Positions 1 through 8,636 of a stretch of 45,146 bases of DNA are shown piece by piece; the stretch's first letter is position 1; each line of letters opens with the position of its first letter. Origin of the DNA: Bacteroidota bacterium. GTDB taxonomy: Bacteria; Bacteroidota; Bacteroidia; Bacteroidales; GCA-2748055. A program made the position numbers and the translations under genes. The DNA lies in the NCBI GenBank assembly GCA_020047715.1, contig JAIFNN010000169.1:1-45146 (forward strand), given 5' to 3'. A model generated the notes under the pieces. It was not told the DNA's origin, made no database searches, and saw only the letters and a list, made by a program, of their open reading frames with translations.

Positions 1-126
1 TTTGCGGAACAAAAAATGCAGGAATACAAAAACCTGGCTTTTGAAAAACTAAACTCTTTCCCCGATTCAGAATCCAAAAAATCTCTGATTGCACTTCTTG
101 AATTCACTATAAGCCGCAAAGAATAG
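1..126 (+). CDS. polyprenyl synthetase, C-terminal fragment (cut by window edge)
   Basis: An open frame enters from the left edge and stops with TAG at 124-126, giving 41 residues that end in YTISRKE-like sequence (actual end EFTISRKE). The helical pattern with an 'ALLEF-x-I-x-R' close resembles the extreme C-terminus of octaprenyl/heptaprenyl diphosphate synthases, which build the side chain of quinones. No catalytic DDxxD motif lies within the visible part, so the call rests only on the tail. The 124 bases to the next gene hold no further gene. Confidence 0.6.
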   Translation, partial: FAEQKMQEYKNLAFEKLNSFPDSESKKSLIALLEFTISRKE

Positions 127-250
127 AACGTAAGAAAAGAAAATTGCCACCTGAGGTATTCTTCGTTTTCAAATAGATCATTCTCCTTCTATCAAACCCC
201 ATGTTATTCGATGTTAAATCGTTAAATGACAGTTAATTATAGGAACAATT

Positions 251-2068
251 TCACGAATGTGTTTTTAATCCTTCCAGATAGATTTTTACCAATTTTGCCT
301 TTTTCTCGCCTAGAATTTCAATCAGTTCATTTTCTGTCAGGTTTTTCATTTCCTCAATGTTACTTACCCTGCTCCATAATTTCTTGAGAGTACTCTCCCC
401 TATTCCGGGTATATTTGTAATTTCCGACTTCAGCATGGAATCAGAACGCTTGAGACGGTGAAAAGTAATTCCAAACCTATGCGCTTCGTTTCTCATTTGC
501 TGGATAAGTTTCAGTGATTCGGAATTTTTATCAATATACAATGGAATCGGGTCCCCCGGAAAATAAATTTCCTCTAGCCTTTTGGCAATGCCGATTACCG
601 CAATTCTGCCCCGCAATTCGAGTTCTTCAAGTCCCTGAACCGCAGCATTGAGCTGTCCCTTTCCCCCGTCCACAATTATTAATTGCGGCAAATCCAGTTG
701 CTCTTCGAGCATCCGGGAATAACGCCGAGAAACTACCTCCTTCATTGATGCGAAGTCGTCCGGACCGATAACCGTCTTAATATTAAAATGACGATAATCG
801 CGCTTGGATGCCCGGGCATTTTTAAAAACAACACAGGCAGCAACCGGGTTTGCGCCCTGAATATTGCTGTTATCAAAACACTCTATATGTATGGGGATTT
901 CTGAAAGTCTCAGATCGGATTTCAGAGTGGAGAGAATCCGGAAGGTGGATTTTTCGGGTGAAATTGAAGCTTTTTGTCGTTTACGCTCAAGCATAAAGTA
1001 CTTGGCATTTCGTTCCGAAAGTTCAAGCAATTTCCGTTTATCTCCAATCTTGGGAACAGTTTGGAAAGAATTTGGCGGCAGACTCTCAAGTAAAAACGGA
1101 ACTATTATTTCCTTTGCATCACTATGGAGCCGTGAACGCACCTCAGTAATGGCGAATTCCAGCAACTCCCCCGGCGATTCATCCAATTGCTTTTTCATTT
1201 CAACCGTATGCGCCTGGATAATAGCTCCGTTAACAACTTTAAGGAAGTTAACAAAAGAAAGATCGTTATCCTGAACAATGGAAAAAACATCCACATTATG
1301 AATTGAAGGGTTAACAATTGTTGATTTAGTTTGGAATTTCTCCAACATTTCAATTTTCTGCCGTATCATTTCCGCATCCTCGAACAGATATTTCGAAGAA
1401 AATTCCAACATGATTTTATTCAGATGGTCGAGTAGGTCCTTCAGGTTTCCTTTAAGAATCAAGTGTATTTGACTAATGGCAGCATTATAGTTCTCCTCCG
1501 TTTGCATAGATTCGCAAGGCGCAAGACAGTTTCCGATATGAAATTCAAGACATTTTTTGATTTTTCCCCTCTGTATATTTTCAGTCGACAGAGTATGCGG
1601 GCAAGTTCTAAGTTTATAGAGTTGTCTTATAAGGGAAAGGATAGTACGCACTGTAGATGCAGAAGTGTACGGACCATAATATTTCGATCCGTCTGAGACA
1701 ATATTCCTGGTAGAGAAAACCCGAGGAAAAGCTTCATTCTTTATACAAATCCAGGGAAAGGTTTTATCATCTTTGAGGTTAACATTATATTTTGGCTGGT
1801 ACTTTTTAATCAGATTGTTTTCCAGAAGAAGCGCATCGGATTCGGTATCGACTACAATATGCTTAACGTCAGCGATTTTTTTCACCAGGATCCGCAGCTT
1901 GTTATTCTCATAATGAGTTTTCGAGAAATAGGATGAGACCCGCTTTTTAAGATTTTTGGCTTTTCCGATATAAAGAAGCGTATCGTTCGCATCGTAAAAC
2001 TGATATACCCCTGGCTTACCGGGCAGGTTGAGAATGGTGTGCTTTAGAATGTCATTTTCCTCTTTCAT
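251..2068 (-). CDS. uvrC: excinuclease ABC subunit C
   Basis: UvrC makes both incisions around a lesion during nucleotide excision repair, acting with UvrA and UvrB in the cytoplasm. The 605-residue product has the full family architecture. A GIY-YIG nuclease domain lies near residues 15-90 (KPGVYQFY, LLYIGKAKNLKKR). A UVR motif for UvrB contact lies near 205-240. The RNase H-like 5' endonuclease domain lies near 380-540, with IECFDNSNIQG and IIVDGGKGQL. A helix-hairpin-helix pair (NIPGIGESTLKKLW) is at the C-terminus. The length is normal. It begins 20 bases after the ade stop on the same strand, so co-transcription with ade and mnmG is likely. Confidence 0.97.
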   Translation of the reverse strand: MKEENDILKHTILNLPGKPGVYQFYDANDTLLYIGKAKNLKKRVSSYFSKTHYENNKLRILVKKIADVKHIVVDTESDALLLENNLIKKYQPKYNVNLKDDKTFPWICIKNEAFPRVFSTRNIVSDGSKYYGPYTSASTVRTILSLIRQLYKLRTCPHTLSTENIQRGKIKKCLEFHIGNCLAPCESMQTEENYNAAISQIHLILKGNLKDLLDHLNKIMLEFSSKYLFEDAEMIRQKIEMLEKFQTKSTIVNPSIHNVDVFSIVQDNDLSFVNFLKVVNGAIIQAHTVEMKKQLDESPGELLEFAITEVRSRLHSDAKEIIVPFLLESLPPNSFQTVPKIGDKRKLLELSERNAKYFMLERKRQKASISPEKSTFRILSTLKSDLRLSEIPIHIECFDNSNIQGANPVAACVVFKNARASKRDYRHFNIKTVIGPDDFASMKEVVSRRYSRMLEEQLDLPQLIIVDGGKGQLNAAVQGLEELELRGRIAVIGIAKRLEEIYFPGDPIPLYIDKNSESLKLIQQMRNEAHRFGITFHRLKRSDSMLKSEITNIPGIGESTLKKLWSRVSNIEEMKNLTENELIEILGEKKAKLVKIYLEGLKTHS

Positions 2069-2088
2069 GTTTGTTTTAAAAGAAGTAA

Positions 2089-3720
2089 TTACTCATACAG
2101 ACTTGTAAAGCAAAAATTACAACCATCGAACAGCCCTTTATTGCTGAGTTTCAAATCGGGAATAACCAATAAAGCCATAAAGCTAAGGGTCATAAAAGGA
2201 GCTTTTAAACTGCAACCAATTCCCGCAGCAACATTATTAATGTTCTTGTACAGGCTGGCCACAGTTTCTGCCTTTTGATCGGATATAATGCCTGCAATTG
2301 GAAGCGGGATTCCTGTGACTCCAATACCGTCATGAACAGCAACCCCACCCCTGTTATCAATTATCCAATTGATGCACTCGGCGATTTCTGTATTGGATAC
2401 TCCAACGGCTATGATATTATGGGAATCGTGAGAAATGGAACTAGCGAGAGCACCCTTTTTCAGGGAGAAATTATTTATAAATGCAAGGGACGGCATTTCA
2501 TTCTCATACCGGTTGAGAACCGCCATTTTCAAAATATCCTGAGAGATATCCGAAACCAAATCATCCTGTACAGCCTCCAGAGATGCCACAAAAAATTTGG
2601 TGAGCAACTCTCCATCTTCAACTGTTATAACTTTGACACTATTTGATTTTGGTGGAACCACTAGAGAATTTTCCTCGATTCTCTTTGCTTCGAACTTATT
2701 TAAAATTCTTTGTGGGGGAACTTCCTTTAGTCCTTCGAGCCGATCAAAAACTTTTTTACCACCGATATAAGTTTCCGAAACGCGGAATGAAACCAGGTCA
2801 TCGACCCGTATAAAATCGGCACTATTGCCGACCTTTAACAATCCAACCGGCAGATCATAATGCCGAATTGGATTAATTGAAACTGCGCGCAGGAGATTAA
2901 AGAGATTTATTCCCTTTTCTACGCCTTTTTTTAGAAGCTTATTAATGTGACCATCCAGCAAATCATCCGGATGCAGGTCATCAGAACACAGAAACACCAT
3001 ATCGGGAAACTTATCGACGAGGGTCCATAAGGCATCGAAATTCTTGGCTGCGCTACCTTCCCGAATCTGGACAATCATACCTCTTTCAATTTTCTCAAGT
3101 GCCTCCTCGATTCCAGAACATTCGTGATCTGTATCAATTCCGGCTTGAATGTATTTAACAAGATTCGCTCCAGTAAGTCCGGGAGCATGACCGTCAATCT
3201 TGCGCTTGTGTTTTTTCGCAATCTCAATCTTTCTAATTACCTCCGGGTCATCGTAAATAACCCCCGGGTAATTCATCATTTCGGAAAGAAACTTTAGACC
3301 CTTCTTTTCGAAAAGGTATTCGATGTCGTCTGCGGAGATTTCCGCCCCAGAGGATTCGAAACATGTGGCAGGTACACAACTTGGCGCACCAAAAAAGAAC
3401 TTCAACTCTGCACCCAAGGCGTTCTCAATCATATACCGAACCCCATCAAGCCCGAGAACATTGGCTATTTCGTGCGGATCCGAAACGGTGGCCACAGTAC
3501 CGTGAGAAACGGCAATTCGGGAGAAATGCTGTGGAGTAAGCATAGAACTTTCGATATGAATATGGGAATCCACGAGCCCAGGTAGAATATAGGAGCTGGA
3601 CTTTGTTGACGATTTTTCTATAGATTGGATTTTACCGTTTCTTACAACAATTTCCGCATCGTAAATCTCTTCAGTAAAGAGATCCACCAGCTTACCAATG
3701 TGTTTTTGTGATGAATTCAT
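2089..3720 (-). CDS. ade: adenine deaminase
   Basis: Adenine deaminase hydrolyses adenine to hypoxanthine and ammonia in purine salvage. It is an amidohydrolase-fold metalloenzyme. Visible motifs are the metal-binding DSHIHIESSM, a later HAPGL histidine and SDDLHPDDLL, followed by the C-terminal adenine-deaminase domain. I place the start at the ATG at 3718-3720 (MNSSQKHIG, 543 residues). The open frame runs 15 codons further upstream ([11 protein letters not shown]...), but that stretch is simply a translation of two parS palindromes and is a well-known kind of false N-terminus. The gene follows mnmG and precedes uvrC. Confidence 0.92.
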   Translation of the reverse strand: MNSSQKHIGKLVDLFTEEIYDAEIVVRNGKIQSIEKSSTKSSSYILPGLVDSHIHIESSMLTPQHFSRIAVSHGTVATVSDPHEIANVLGLDGVRYMIENALGAELKFFFGAPSCVPATCFESSGAEISADDIEYLFEKKGLKFLSEMMNYPGVIYDDPEVIRKIEIAKKHKRKIDGHAPGLTGANLVKYIQAGIDTDHECSGIEEALEKIERGMIVQIREGSAAKNFDALWTLVDKFPDMVFLCSDDLHPDDLLDGHINKLLKKGVEKGINLFNLLRAVSINPIRHYDLPVGLLKVGNSADFIRVDDLVSFRVSETYIGGKKVFDRLEGLKEVPPQRILNKFEAKRIEENSLVVPPKSNSVKVITVEDGELLTKFFVASLEAVQDDLVSDISQDILKMAVLNRYENEMPSLAFINNFSLKKGALASSISHDSHNIIAVGVSNTEIAECINWIIDNRGGVAVHDGIGVTGIPLPIAGIISDQKAETVASLYKNINNVAAGIGCSLKAPFMTLSFMALLVIPDLKLSNKGLFDGCNFCFTSLYE

Positions 3721-3732
3721 AAGTGTTTTTAA

Positions 3733-3764
3733 TGTTCCACGTGGAACATGTTCCACGTGGAACA
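3733..3764. promoter_or_regulatory. parS: tandem parS centromere sites (two copies)
   Basis: Two perfect 16-base palindromes TGTTCCACGTGGAACA lie head to tail with no spacer, at 3733-3748 and 3749-3764. Each matches the conserved chromosomal parS core (TGTTnCACGTGnAACA) bound by ParB. They fill the gap between the mnmG stop (3765) and the ade start (3720). CACGTG cores elsewhere in the window lack the flanking arms. Confidence 0.93.
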
Positions 3765-5639
3765 TTATCGACCCATAAATAAAAGAAGCACACTAATATC
3801 AGCGGGCGAAACCCCACTGATTCTGGAAGCTTCTCCTATCGTTATAGGCTTAACACGTGCAAGCTTTTGCCTGGCCTCAATGGAAATAGAAGCAAGCTTT
3901 TCATATTGAATATCTTCTTTAATCTTAATTCCTTCAAGGCGTTTAATCTTGTCGGCAATAATACGTTCCCTTTCGATATAACCTTCGTATTTGATTTCAA
4001 TTTCAGCTGATTCCAGGATTTCTTCCCTTCTGGCCTCAAAAAGTTTGCATAGGTCCTCAAGACCTGGAACCAAATGCAATATATCCTTAAGAGATATTTG
4101 AGGCCTTCGAAGAATGTCGATAATTTTGACCTTCTGATTAATTGAAGCGGTTCCTTTATCGAGCAACAATATATTAATGTCGCTAGGTGAAACACTAGTG
4201 GTTTCGAGTAGATAACGGATCTCCTTTTTCCATGCCCTTTTGATAACAAGCAAATCATATCTGTTCCTACCAGCCAAGCCCATTTGAAAAGAAATTTCGG
4301 TCAGCCGATCATCAGCGTCATCCTGCCGAAGTAATAAACGATACTCAGCCCTCGATGTAAACATACGATAGGGTTCATCAACACCCTTTGTAATGAGATC
4401 GTCGATAAGAACACCTATGTAAGCCTGTTCACGACCCAAAACAAATTCTCCTTTACCCTGAACGCTAAGTGCAGCATTAATACCAGCCATTAAACCCTGA
4501 GCAGCAGCCTCCTCATAACCAGTAGTTCCATTGATCTGTCCAGCAAAGTACAAACCTGAAACCATACGGGTTTCCAAAGAATGTTTCAATTGCTCTGGAG
4601 GATAGTAATCATATTCTATTGCATATCCAGGACGGAAAATCTTCACATTCTCCAAGCCCTCAATTTTTCGAAGGGATTCGTACTGCACATTCAATGGCAG
4701 TGAGGAACTGAAACCATTGATATAATATTCTATTGTATCCAATCCTTCCGGCTCCAGAAATAGTTGATGAGAATCTTTGCCGGCAAAAGTATGGATTTTA
4801 TCTTCGATGCTAGGACAATACCTTGGACCAATGCTCTTAATAGTACCGTTGTACATGGGAGAATCTTCCAAACTTGTGCGAATATTGTCGTGAACATCCA
4901 AATTAGTAAACGCGATGTAGCAAGACTTATGTGTTGAATAATCTACATCATAATTCAAAAATGAAAATTTTCGATTTTCATCATCTCCTGTCTGCTCGGC
5001 CAGTTTTGAGAAATCAATGCTTCTTCCATCAATACGAGCCGGAGTTCCGGTTTTCATCCTGCCAACCTTAAATCCCAAGTCCGATAATTGTTCGGAAATT
5101 CCAACTGATGCAGGCTCAGAAGCCCTTCCACCCTCAATTTGGGTACGCCCAATGTGCATAAGACCATTCTGGAATGTTCCGTTGGTAAGAATAACTTTTT
5201 GGGAATGGAAGCGCATGCCCATTTTGGTTACAACCCCACCAATAGCCCCGTTCTCCAGAATTAGTGAAGTAACCATATCCTGCCAAAAATCCAAATTAGC
5301 TGTCTTTTCAAGCAACTCTCTCCAGACAATACTGAACCTGGTTCTGTCACACTGTGCTCTAGGACTCCACATAGCAGGACCCTTAGATCGATTAAGCATA
5401 CGGAACTGTATCATAGATGAATCCGAAACTAATCCTGAGTATCCACCGAGTGCATCAATTTCACGAACCATTTGTCCCTTGGCAACACCTCCCATAGCAG
5501 GATTACAACTCATTTGGCCAAACTTTGTCATATCCATTGTAATCAACAAAGTGTTACAGCCAAGATTAGCAGAAGCCGCAGCAGCTTCACAGCCTGCATG
5601 TCCAGCACCAACCACAATTACATCGTACACCGGTAGCAT
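3765..5639 (-). CDS. mnmG: tRNA uridine-5-carboxymethylaminomethyl modification enzyme, FAD subunit
   Basis: MnmG (GidA) works with MnmE to install the cmnm5 group on the wobble uridine of several tRNAs, using FAD and folate. The N-terminus carries the FAD-binding motif [15 protein letters not shown], and family signatures follow ([44 protein letters not shown]). The helical C-terminal MnmE-contact domain is complete. I chose the ATG at 5637-5639 (MLPVYDVIV, 624 residues). An in-frame TTG at 5657 lies inside the likely promoter. The downstream end abuts the parS pair. In many bacteria this gene lies near the replication origin. Confidence 0.96.
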   Translation of the reverse strand: MLPVYDVIVVGAGHAGCEAAAASANLGCNTLLITMDMTKFGQMSCNPAMGGVAKGQMVREIDALGGYSGLVSDSSMIQFRMLNRSKGPAMWSPRAQCDRTRFSIVWRELLEKTANLDFWQDMVTSLILENGAIGGVVTKMGMRFHSQKVILTNGTFQNGLMHIGRTQIEGGRASEPASVGISEQLSDLGFKVGRMKTGTPARIDGRSIDFSKLAEQTGDDENRKFSFLNYDVDYSTHKSCYIAFTNLDVHDNIRTSLEDSPMYNGTIKSIGPRYCPSIEDKIHTFAGKDSHQLFLEPEGLDTIEYYINGFSSSLPLNVQYESLRKIEGLENVKIFRPGYAIEYDYYPPEQLKHSLETRMVSGLYFAGQINGTTGYEEAAAQGLMAGINAALSVQGKGEFVLGREQAYIGVLIDDLITKGVDEPYRMFTSRAEYRLLLRQDDADDRLTEISFQMGLAGRNRYDLLVIKRAWKKEIRYLLETTSVSPSDINILLLDKGTASINQKVKIIDILRRPQISLKDILHLVPGLEDLCKLFEARREEILESAEIEIKYEGYIERERIIADKIKRLEGIKIKEDIQYEKLASISIEARQKLARVKPITIGEASRISGVSPADISVLLLFMGR

Positions 5640-5654
5640 AAATCTAAATTTCTG

Positions 5655-5683
5655 CAAAGATAAATATTTAAAACCAATACAAA
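5655..5683 (-). promoter_or_regulatory. candidate mnmG promoter
   Basis: Read on the minus strand there is TTTG (5683-5680), 17 bases, then TATCTTTG (5662-5655). This fits the Bacteroidota -33/-7 pattern, with a spacer at the short end. Transcription would begin just upstream of the ATG at 5639, which supports that start over the TTG at 5657. Confidence 0.5.
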
Positions 5684-5758
5684 TAACAATTATGGCAGGT
5701 ATAGGAAATACAATAACATTCTATTTAAGGAAAAGTTGGAGGAAAAACTAAAAGCAAA

Positions 5759-6190
5759 TTATTTTCCAAAAGCTAGCAATAGCCTATTCAGGGCATCATC
5801 TTCCTTGTCATGAATGGCTTTCTTCAGGAGCGGGGTATTGTCCAAGTAACCAAACAGGTGTAGTATTCCGTGTATAATAACCCTGCAAAGTTCCGTTTGA
5901 AGGTTGGACTTAAAATTTTCAGCATTCTCGCAAACTCGATCAATGCTTATAAATAAATCCCCAGATATGAAATTATCCTCGTTGTAATTAAAAGTAATTA
6001 TATCCGTGTAATAATCATGGCTAAGATACTTGCGGTTAATCTCCAATAAGTATTCATCTGAACAGAATATGAGGTTGATTTGCCCAGGTTTAAAACCACT
6101 ACGAACAATTTCAGAAACAATCCAATTTCTGAGAATCCGCTTATTCTTCAAATTAAAGCTGAGATCAGCCGAATGAAAGGTAACAGGCAA
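5759..6190 (-). CDS. ybeY: endoribonuclease YbeY, 16S rRNA maturation
   Basis: YbeY is a single-strand metallo-endoribonuclease involved in 16S rRNA 3'-end maturation and ribosome quality control. The 143-residue protein has the family zinc motif in the form IIHGILHLFGYLDNTP. The first two His ligands are present. The third ligand position of the classical HxxxHxxxxxH is occupied by Asp, a variant I recall as usual in Bacteroidota. The gene starts 2 bases after the RsbW-like gene on the same strand, so it is the last member of that transcript before a roughly 100-base gap to mnmG. Confidence 0.92.
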   Translation of the reverse strand: MPVTFHSADLSFNLKNKRILRNWIVSEIVRSGFKPGQINLIFCSDEYLLEINRKYLSHDYYTDIITFNYNEDNFISGDLFISIDRVCENAENFKSNLQTELCRVIIHGILHLFGYLDNTPLLKKAIHDKEDDALNRLLLAFGK

Positions 6191-6192
6191 TT

Positions 6193-6591
6193 TTATTTAA
6201 GACTAAAGGTTAATTGAACAATTCTACCGCGCTCAAAAAATTCAATTTTATCAGAAAGTCTTTGCATCAGAAACACCCCTCTCCCATTAATTTTTTCCAG
6301 ATTTTCAGGAGCTGTTGGATCGGGTATATTTTCATAATCAAAACCATCTCCCTCATCCTGTACTCTTAAAACAATCTCTTCTTTTTCCGAAGTAAGGTGA
6401 ATATCGACAATTTTATCTTCCCTACTCTTATTGCCATGAACTATAGCATTATTAGCAGCTTCAAGAGTAGCAATAAGCAGATTTCCATAAATTTCATCAG
6501 AGAGCGACAAATCAGCAGAAACTTCATCCACAAATTTTTCAACTTTCCGAAGATTCTCTGAAACAGACTTAATTGTTAATTCCTTTCTCAT
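6193..6591 (-). CDS. RsbW-like ATP-binding protein (anti-sigma factor / serine kinase family)
   Basis: A compact 132-residue GHKL ATPase of the HATPase_c_2 type. The N box (EAANNAIVHGNK), the G1 box (VQDEGDGFDY) and the G2-like NGRGVFLMQRL are all present, so ATP binding is expected. In Firmicutes, relatives (RsbW, SpoIIAB) bind a sigma factor and phosphorylate an anti-anti-sigma protein. In Bacteroidota the targets are mostly unknown. No STAS-domain partner or sigma factor is adjacent; its neighbours are envC and ybeY. The partner therefore has to be encoded elsewhere. Start ATG at 6589-6591. Confidence 0.85.
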   Translation of the reverse strand: MRKELTIKSVSENLRKVEKFVDEVSADLSLSDEIYGNLLIATLEAANNAIVHGNKSREDKIVDIHLTSEKEEIVLRVQDEGDGFDYENIPDPTAPENLEKINGRGVFLMQRLSDKIEFFERGRIVQLTFSLK

Positions 6592-6676
6592 AACATATAA
6601 CCGAAACCAATTGATGCTATTATCATAAACGAACCCCTTATACTTAAGTTAGCAAAAAAAGTTACACAAAACTGCA

Positions 6677-7894
6677 TTATTTACTAAGCCATAATTCAGG
6701 ATTCAAAATTACTTTATCCTTCCATACTTCAAAATGAAACTTTGTGTTCTTGTCAAGATCAGTAAATACAGTACCAATAATATCCTTGGTCTTGAGCTTG
6801 TCACCGGCTTTAACTTTAACATCTATAAGATTCTGATATACCGTTCTATACTCACCATGTTTAATTATCACTGTATAATTTGCTCCAAGAATTGCAATTA
6901 CCTTTGTTACCTCGCCTTCATATACAGTCCTGACCTTAGCCCCTTCAACCGTATTAATATCAATTCCGTTGCTTTTAATTTTGATTCCTTTCAAAACAGG
7001 ATGGCTTTGTTCACCATATTTCCCTGTAATGACACATTGCTCGGAAGGCCATGGCAATCGCCCCATATTTTTGTAAAAATCCCCTGAAATAATTTTCTCT
7101 TCGGGAGTAAGAACATTAGGCTTGTTGGCCACTTTAGCCTTGCTAATTTCTTCTTCAATAAGACGTCTGATTTCCTTCTCAATTTCAGATTGAATTCGTT
7201 CTCTCTTTTTAATATCGGCTTTTAATTCGGATTCCTTACTTTGCAAAGAGCGAATAAGTGTTACGTTCTTCTTCTTGTCTCTATCAAGAGAACTAAGTTC
7301 TCGTTGTCGCTCTGTCAAAAGAATTTCGTTCTTTCTTTTATTCTCCACCAACTCTGAATTCCTTCGCACTAAATTTTCCTCCTCGATCATCAACTTTTCA
7401 ACAAGTTCAGACCTATAGCGTGCTAGATATTTAAGATACTTGATTCTTTGATAAGCCTGATTAAAGTCCTCCGAAGAAAATAAATACATCAAAGCGTAAT
7501 CGTTATCTAAATTTCTAGAGGCGGCAAGAACAAGCGATGCGTACTCGTTCTGAAATTGCTTAACCCTTTCTTCAAGCCTTTTAATTTCGAGAATATTCTC
7601 CTCAATATTGCTCCTAAGGAAACTTAACTCATCAGAAATGTTCACAATAATTCCTTCTCTCAATTCAATATTCTGTTGGATAAGGTTGAGCTGGTTTAGG
7701 GTAAGATTCTTAGAGGCTTCTGTTTTCTCCAAGAGGGACCTCGAATACTGAAGCTTCTGAATATTCTCTTTCTTTTTCGAATCAAGATCCTTTGAGTTTT
7801 GAGAAAATAAAACAAAACAGGAAGCAAGAATAAATATTCCAGAAAAAAAAGGTTTTAACAATATGTTAGAATGTAATCTCACTGTATCCAGCAT
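6677..7894 (-). CDS. EnvC-like murein hydrolase activator, coiled coil plus degenerate LytM domain
   Basis: The 405-residue protein has an N-terminal signal/anchor segment (about residues 12-32), a long coiled coil (about 35-255) and a C-terminal LytM/M23-type domain (about 285-405). This is the EnvC architecture; EnvC activates cell-division amidases in the periplasm. The zinc motifs are decayed. The usual HxGxD reads SNGID, so the first His is lost. The HxH motif reads KFH, and the YAHL-type His is Asn (YQNL). It is thus probably an activator and not an active endopeptidase. Its start overlaps the DUF4292 gene by 29 bases, a sign of translational coupling. Confidence 0.88.
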   Translation of the reverse strand: MLDTVRLHSNILLKPFFSGIFILASCFVLFSQNSKDLDSKKKENIQKLQYSRSLLEKTEASKNLTLNQLNLIQQNIELREGIIVNISDELSFLRSNIEENILEIKRLEERVKQFQNEYASLVLAASRNLDNDYALMYLFSSEDFNQAYQRIKYLKYLARYRSELVEKLMIEEENLVRRNSELVENKRKNEILLTERQRELSSLDRDKKKNVTLIRSLQSKESELKADIKKRERIQSEIEKEIRRLIEEEISKAKVANKPNVLTPEEKIISGDFYKNMGRLPWPSEQCVITGKYGEQSHPVLKGIKIKSNGIDINTVEGAKVRTVYEGEVTKVIAILGANYTVIIKHGEYRTVYQNLIDVKVKAGDKLKTKDIIGTVFTDLDKNTKFHFEVWKDKVILNPELWLSK

Positions 7895-8636
7895 TTACAT
7901 TAAAAGATTTCCTTGCAAATTTATCCTTGGATATTTTTCCAATACCAACGAGAACTTCAGCATCCAAGCCTCTACTTTTAACTGAAATTCTCAATTCTTT
8001 TGGGTAATTCAAGCCTTCATAAAACGAACCAGGAAAGGCAGAAACAAATAAACCTGCAGCAGAATCTACAATATTGATTTTCGAAATTCTGTACGTTTCA
8101 ATATTAAACACTGAGGAAACCTCAGCTCCAAAAGAAGTGCGGTACGTGTAAGACAAAAGTTCAGGTCCTTCAAACACCCTATCCCTGAAGGATCTTCTGT
8201 TTTCAGAACCATCAATCACAAATCCTTTCAGAACAATACTTTCAATTTCTTCGTAACCCAAATCTACCCCAAACAAACTCTTCAGTTCGTCTATCGCGCC
8301 AAAGTAAAACGATTTATCCAGACGATTAATAATCTTAACACTATCGACAGATAATTCAAGACGCCCCAATTCGAAGCCAAGAAAATTTACATTAGCATAA
8401 ATAAATTCTCCTTGCTTAATGCTAATTTTCCCACGAAGATTTTTCGTGTCATCAGTAATAATTTTAATATCCAACTGCTCGGAAGAGAAATACTCAGAGG
8501 AGTATTCTGAAGAGTGCTTAAACAAATACTGCCTGAATTCAGTATCTCTAGCAACAGAGGCAAGCGGTACCGTTTTACAAGAAACAGCAGTAAAAACCAA
8601 AAAAATGAGAAACCAAAATAAGCTATAGCTTTTCAT
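7866..8636 (-). CDS. DUF4292 lipoprotein
   Basis: A 256-residue protein with a lipoprotein signal peptide (hydrophobic SLFWFLIFLVFTAVSC; Cys near residue 20). The body is rich in beta strands and matches my recollection of the DUF4292 family, which resembles LolA/LolB-type outer-membrane lipoprotein handling folds; that function is inference. It lies between a TPR protein and the EnvC-like gene, overlapping both (14 bases with the TPR gene, 29 with envC). This order recurs in Bacteroidota and suggests envelope assembly or division. Confidence 0.82.
   Translation of the reverse strand: MKSYSLFWFLIFLVFTAVSCKTVPLASVARDTEFRQYLFKHSSEYSSEYFSSEQLDIKIITDDTKNLRGKISIKQGEFIYANVNFLGFELGRLELSVDSVKIINRLDKSFYFGAIDELKSLFGVDLGYEEIESIVLKGFVIDGSENRRSFRDRVFEGPELLSYTYRTSFGAEVSSVFNIETYRISKINIVDSAAGLFVSAFPGSFYEGLNYPKELRISVKSRGLDAEVLVGIGKISKDKFARKSFNVNAGYSEITF

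Noticed and set aside
5017-5751. 244-codon plus-strand open frame opposite mnmG
   Set aside because: It lies antisense to conserved mnmG coding sequence and has no recognisable motif; it is a shadow of that gene.
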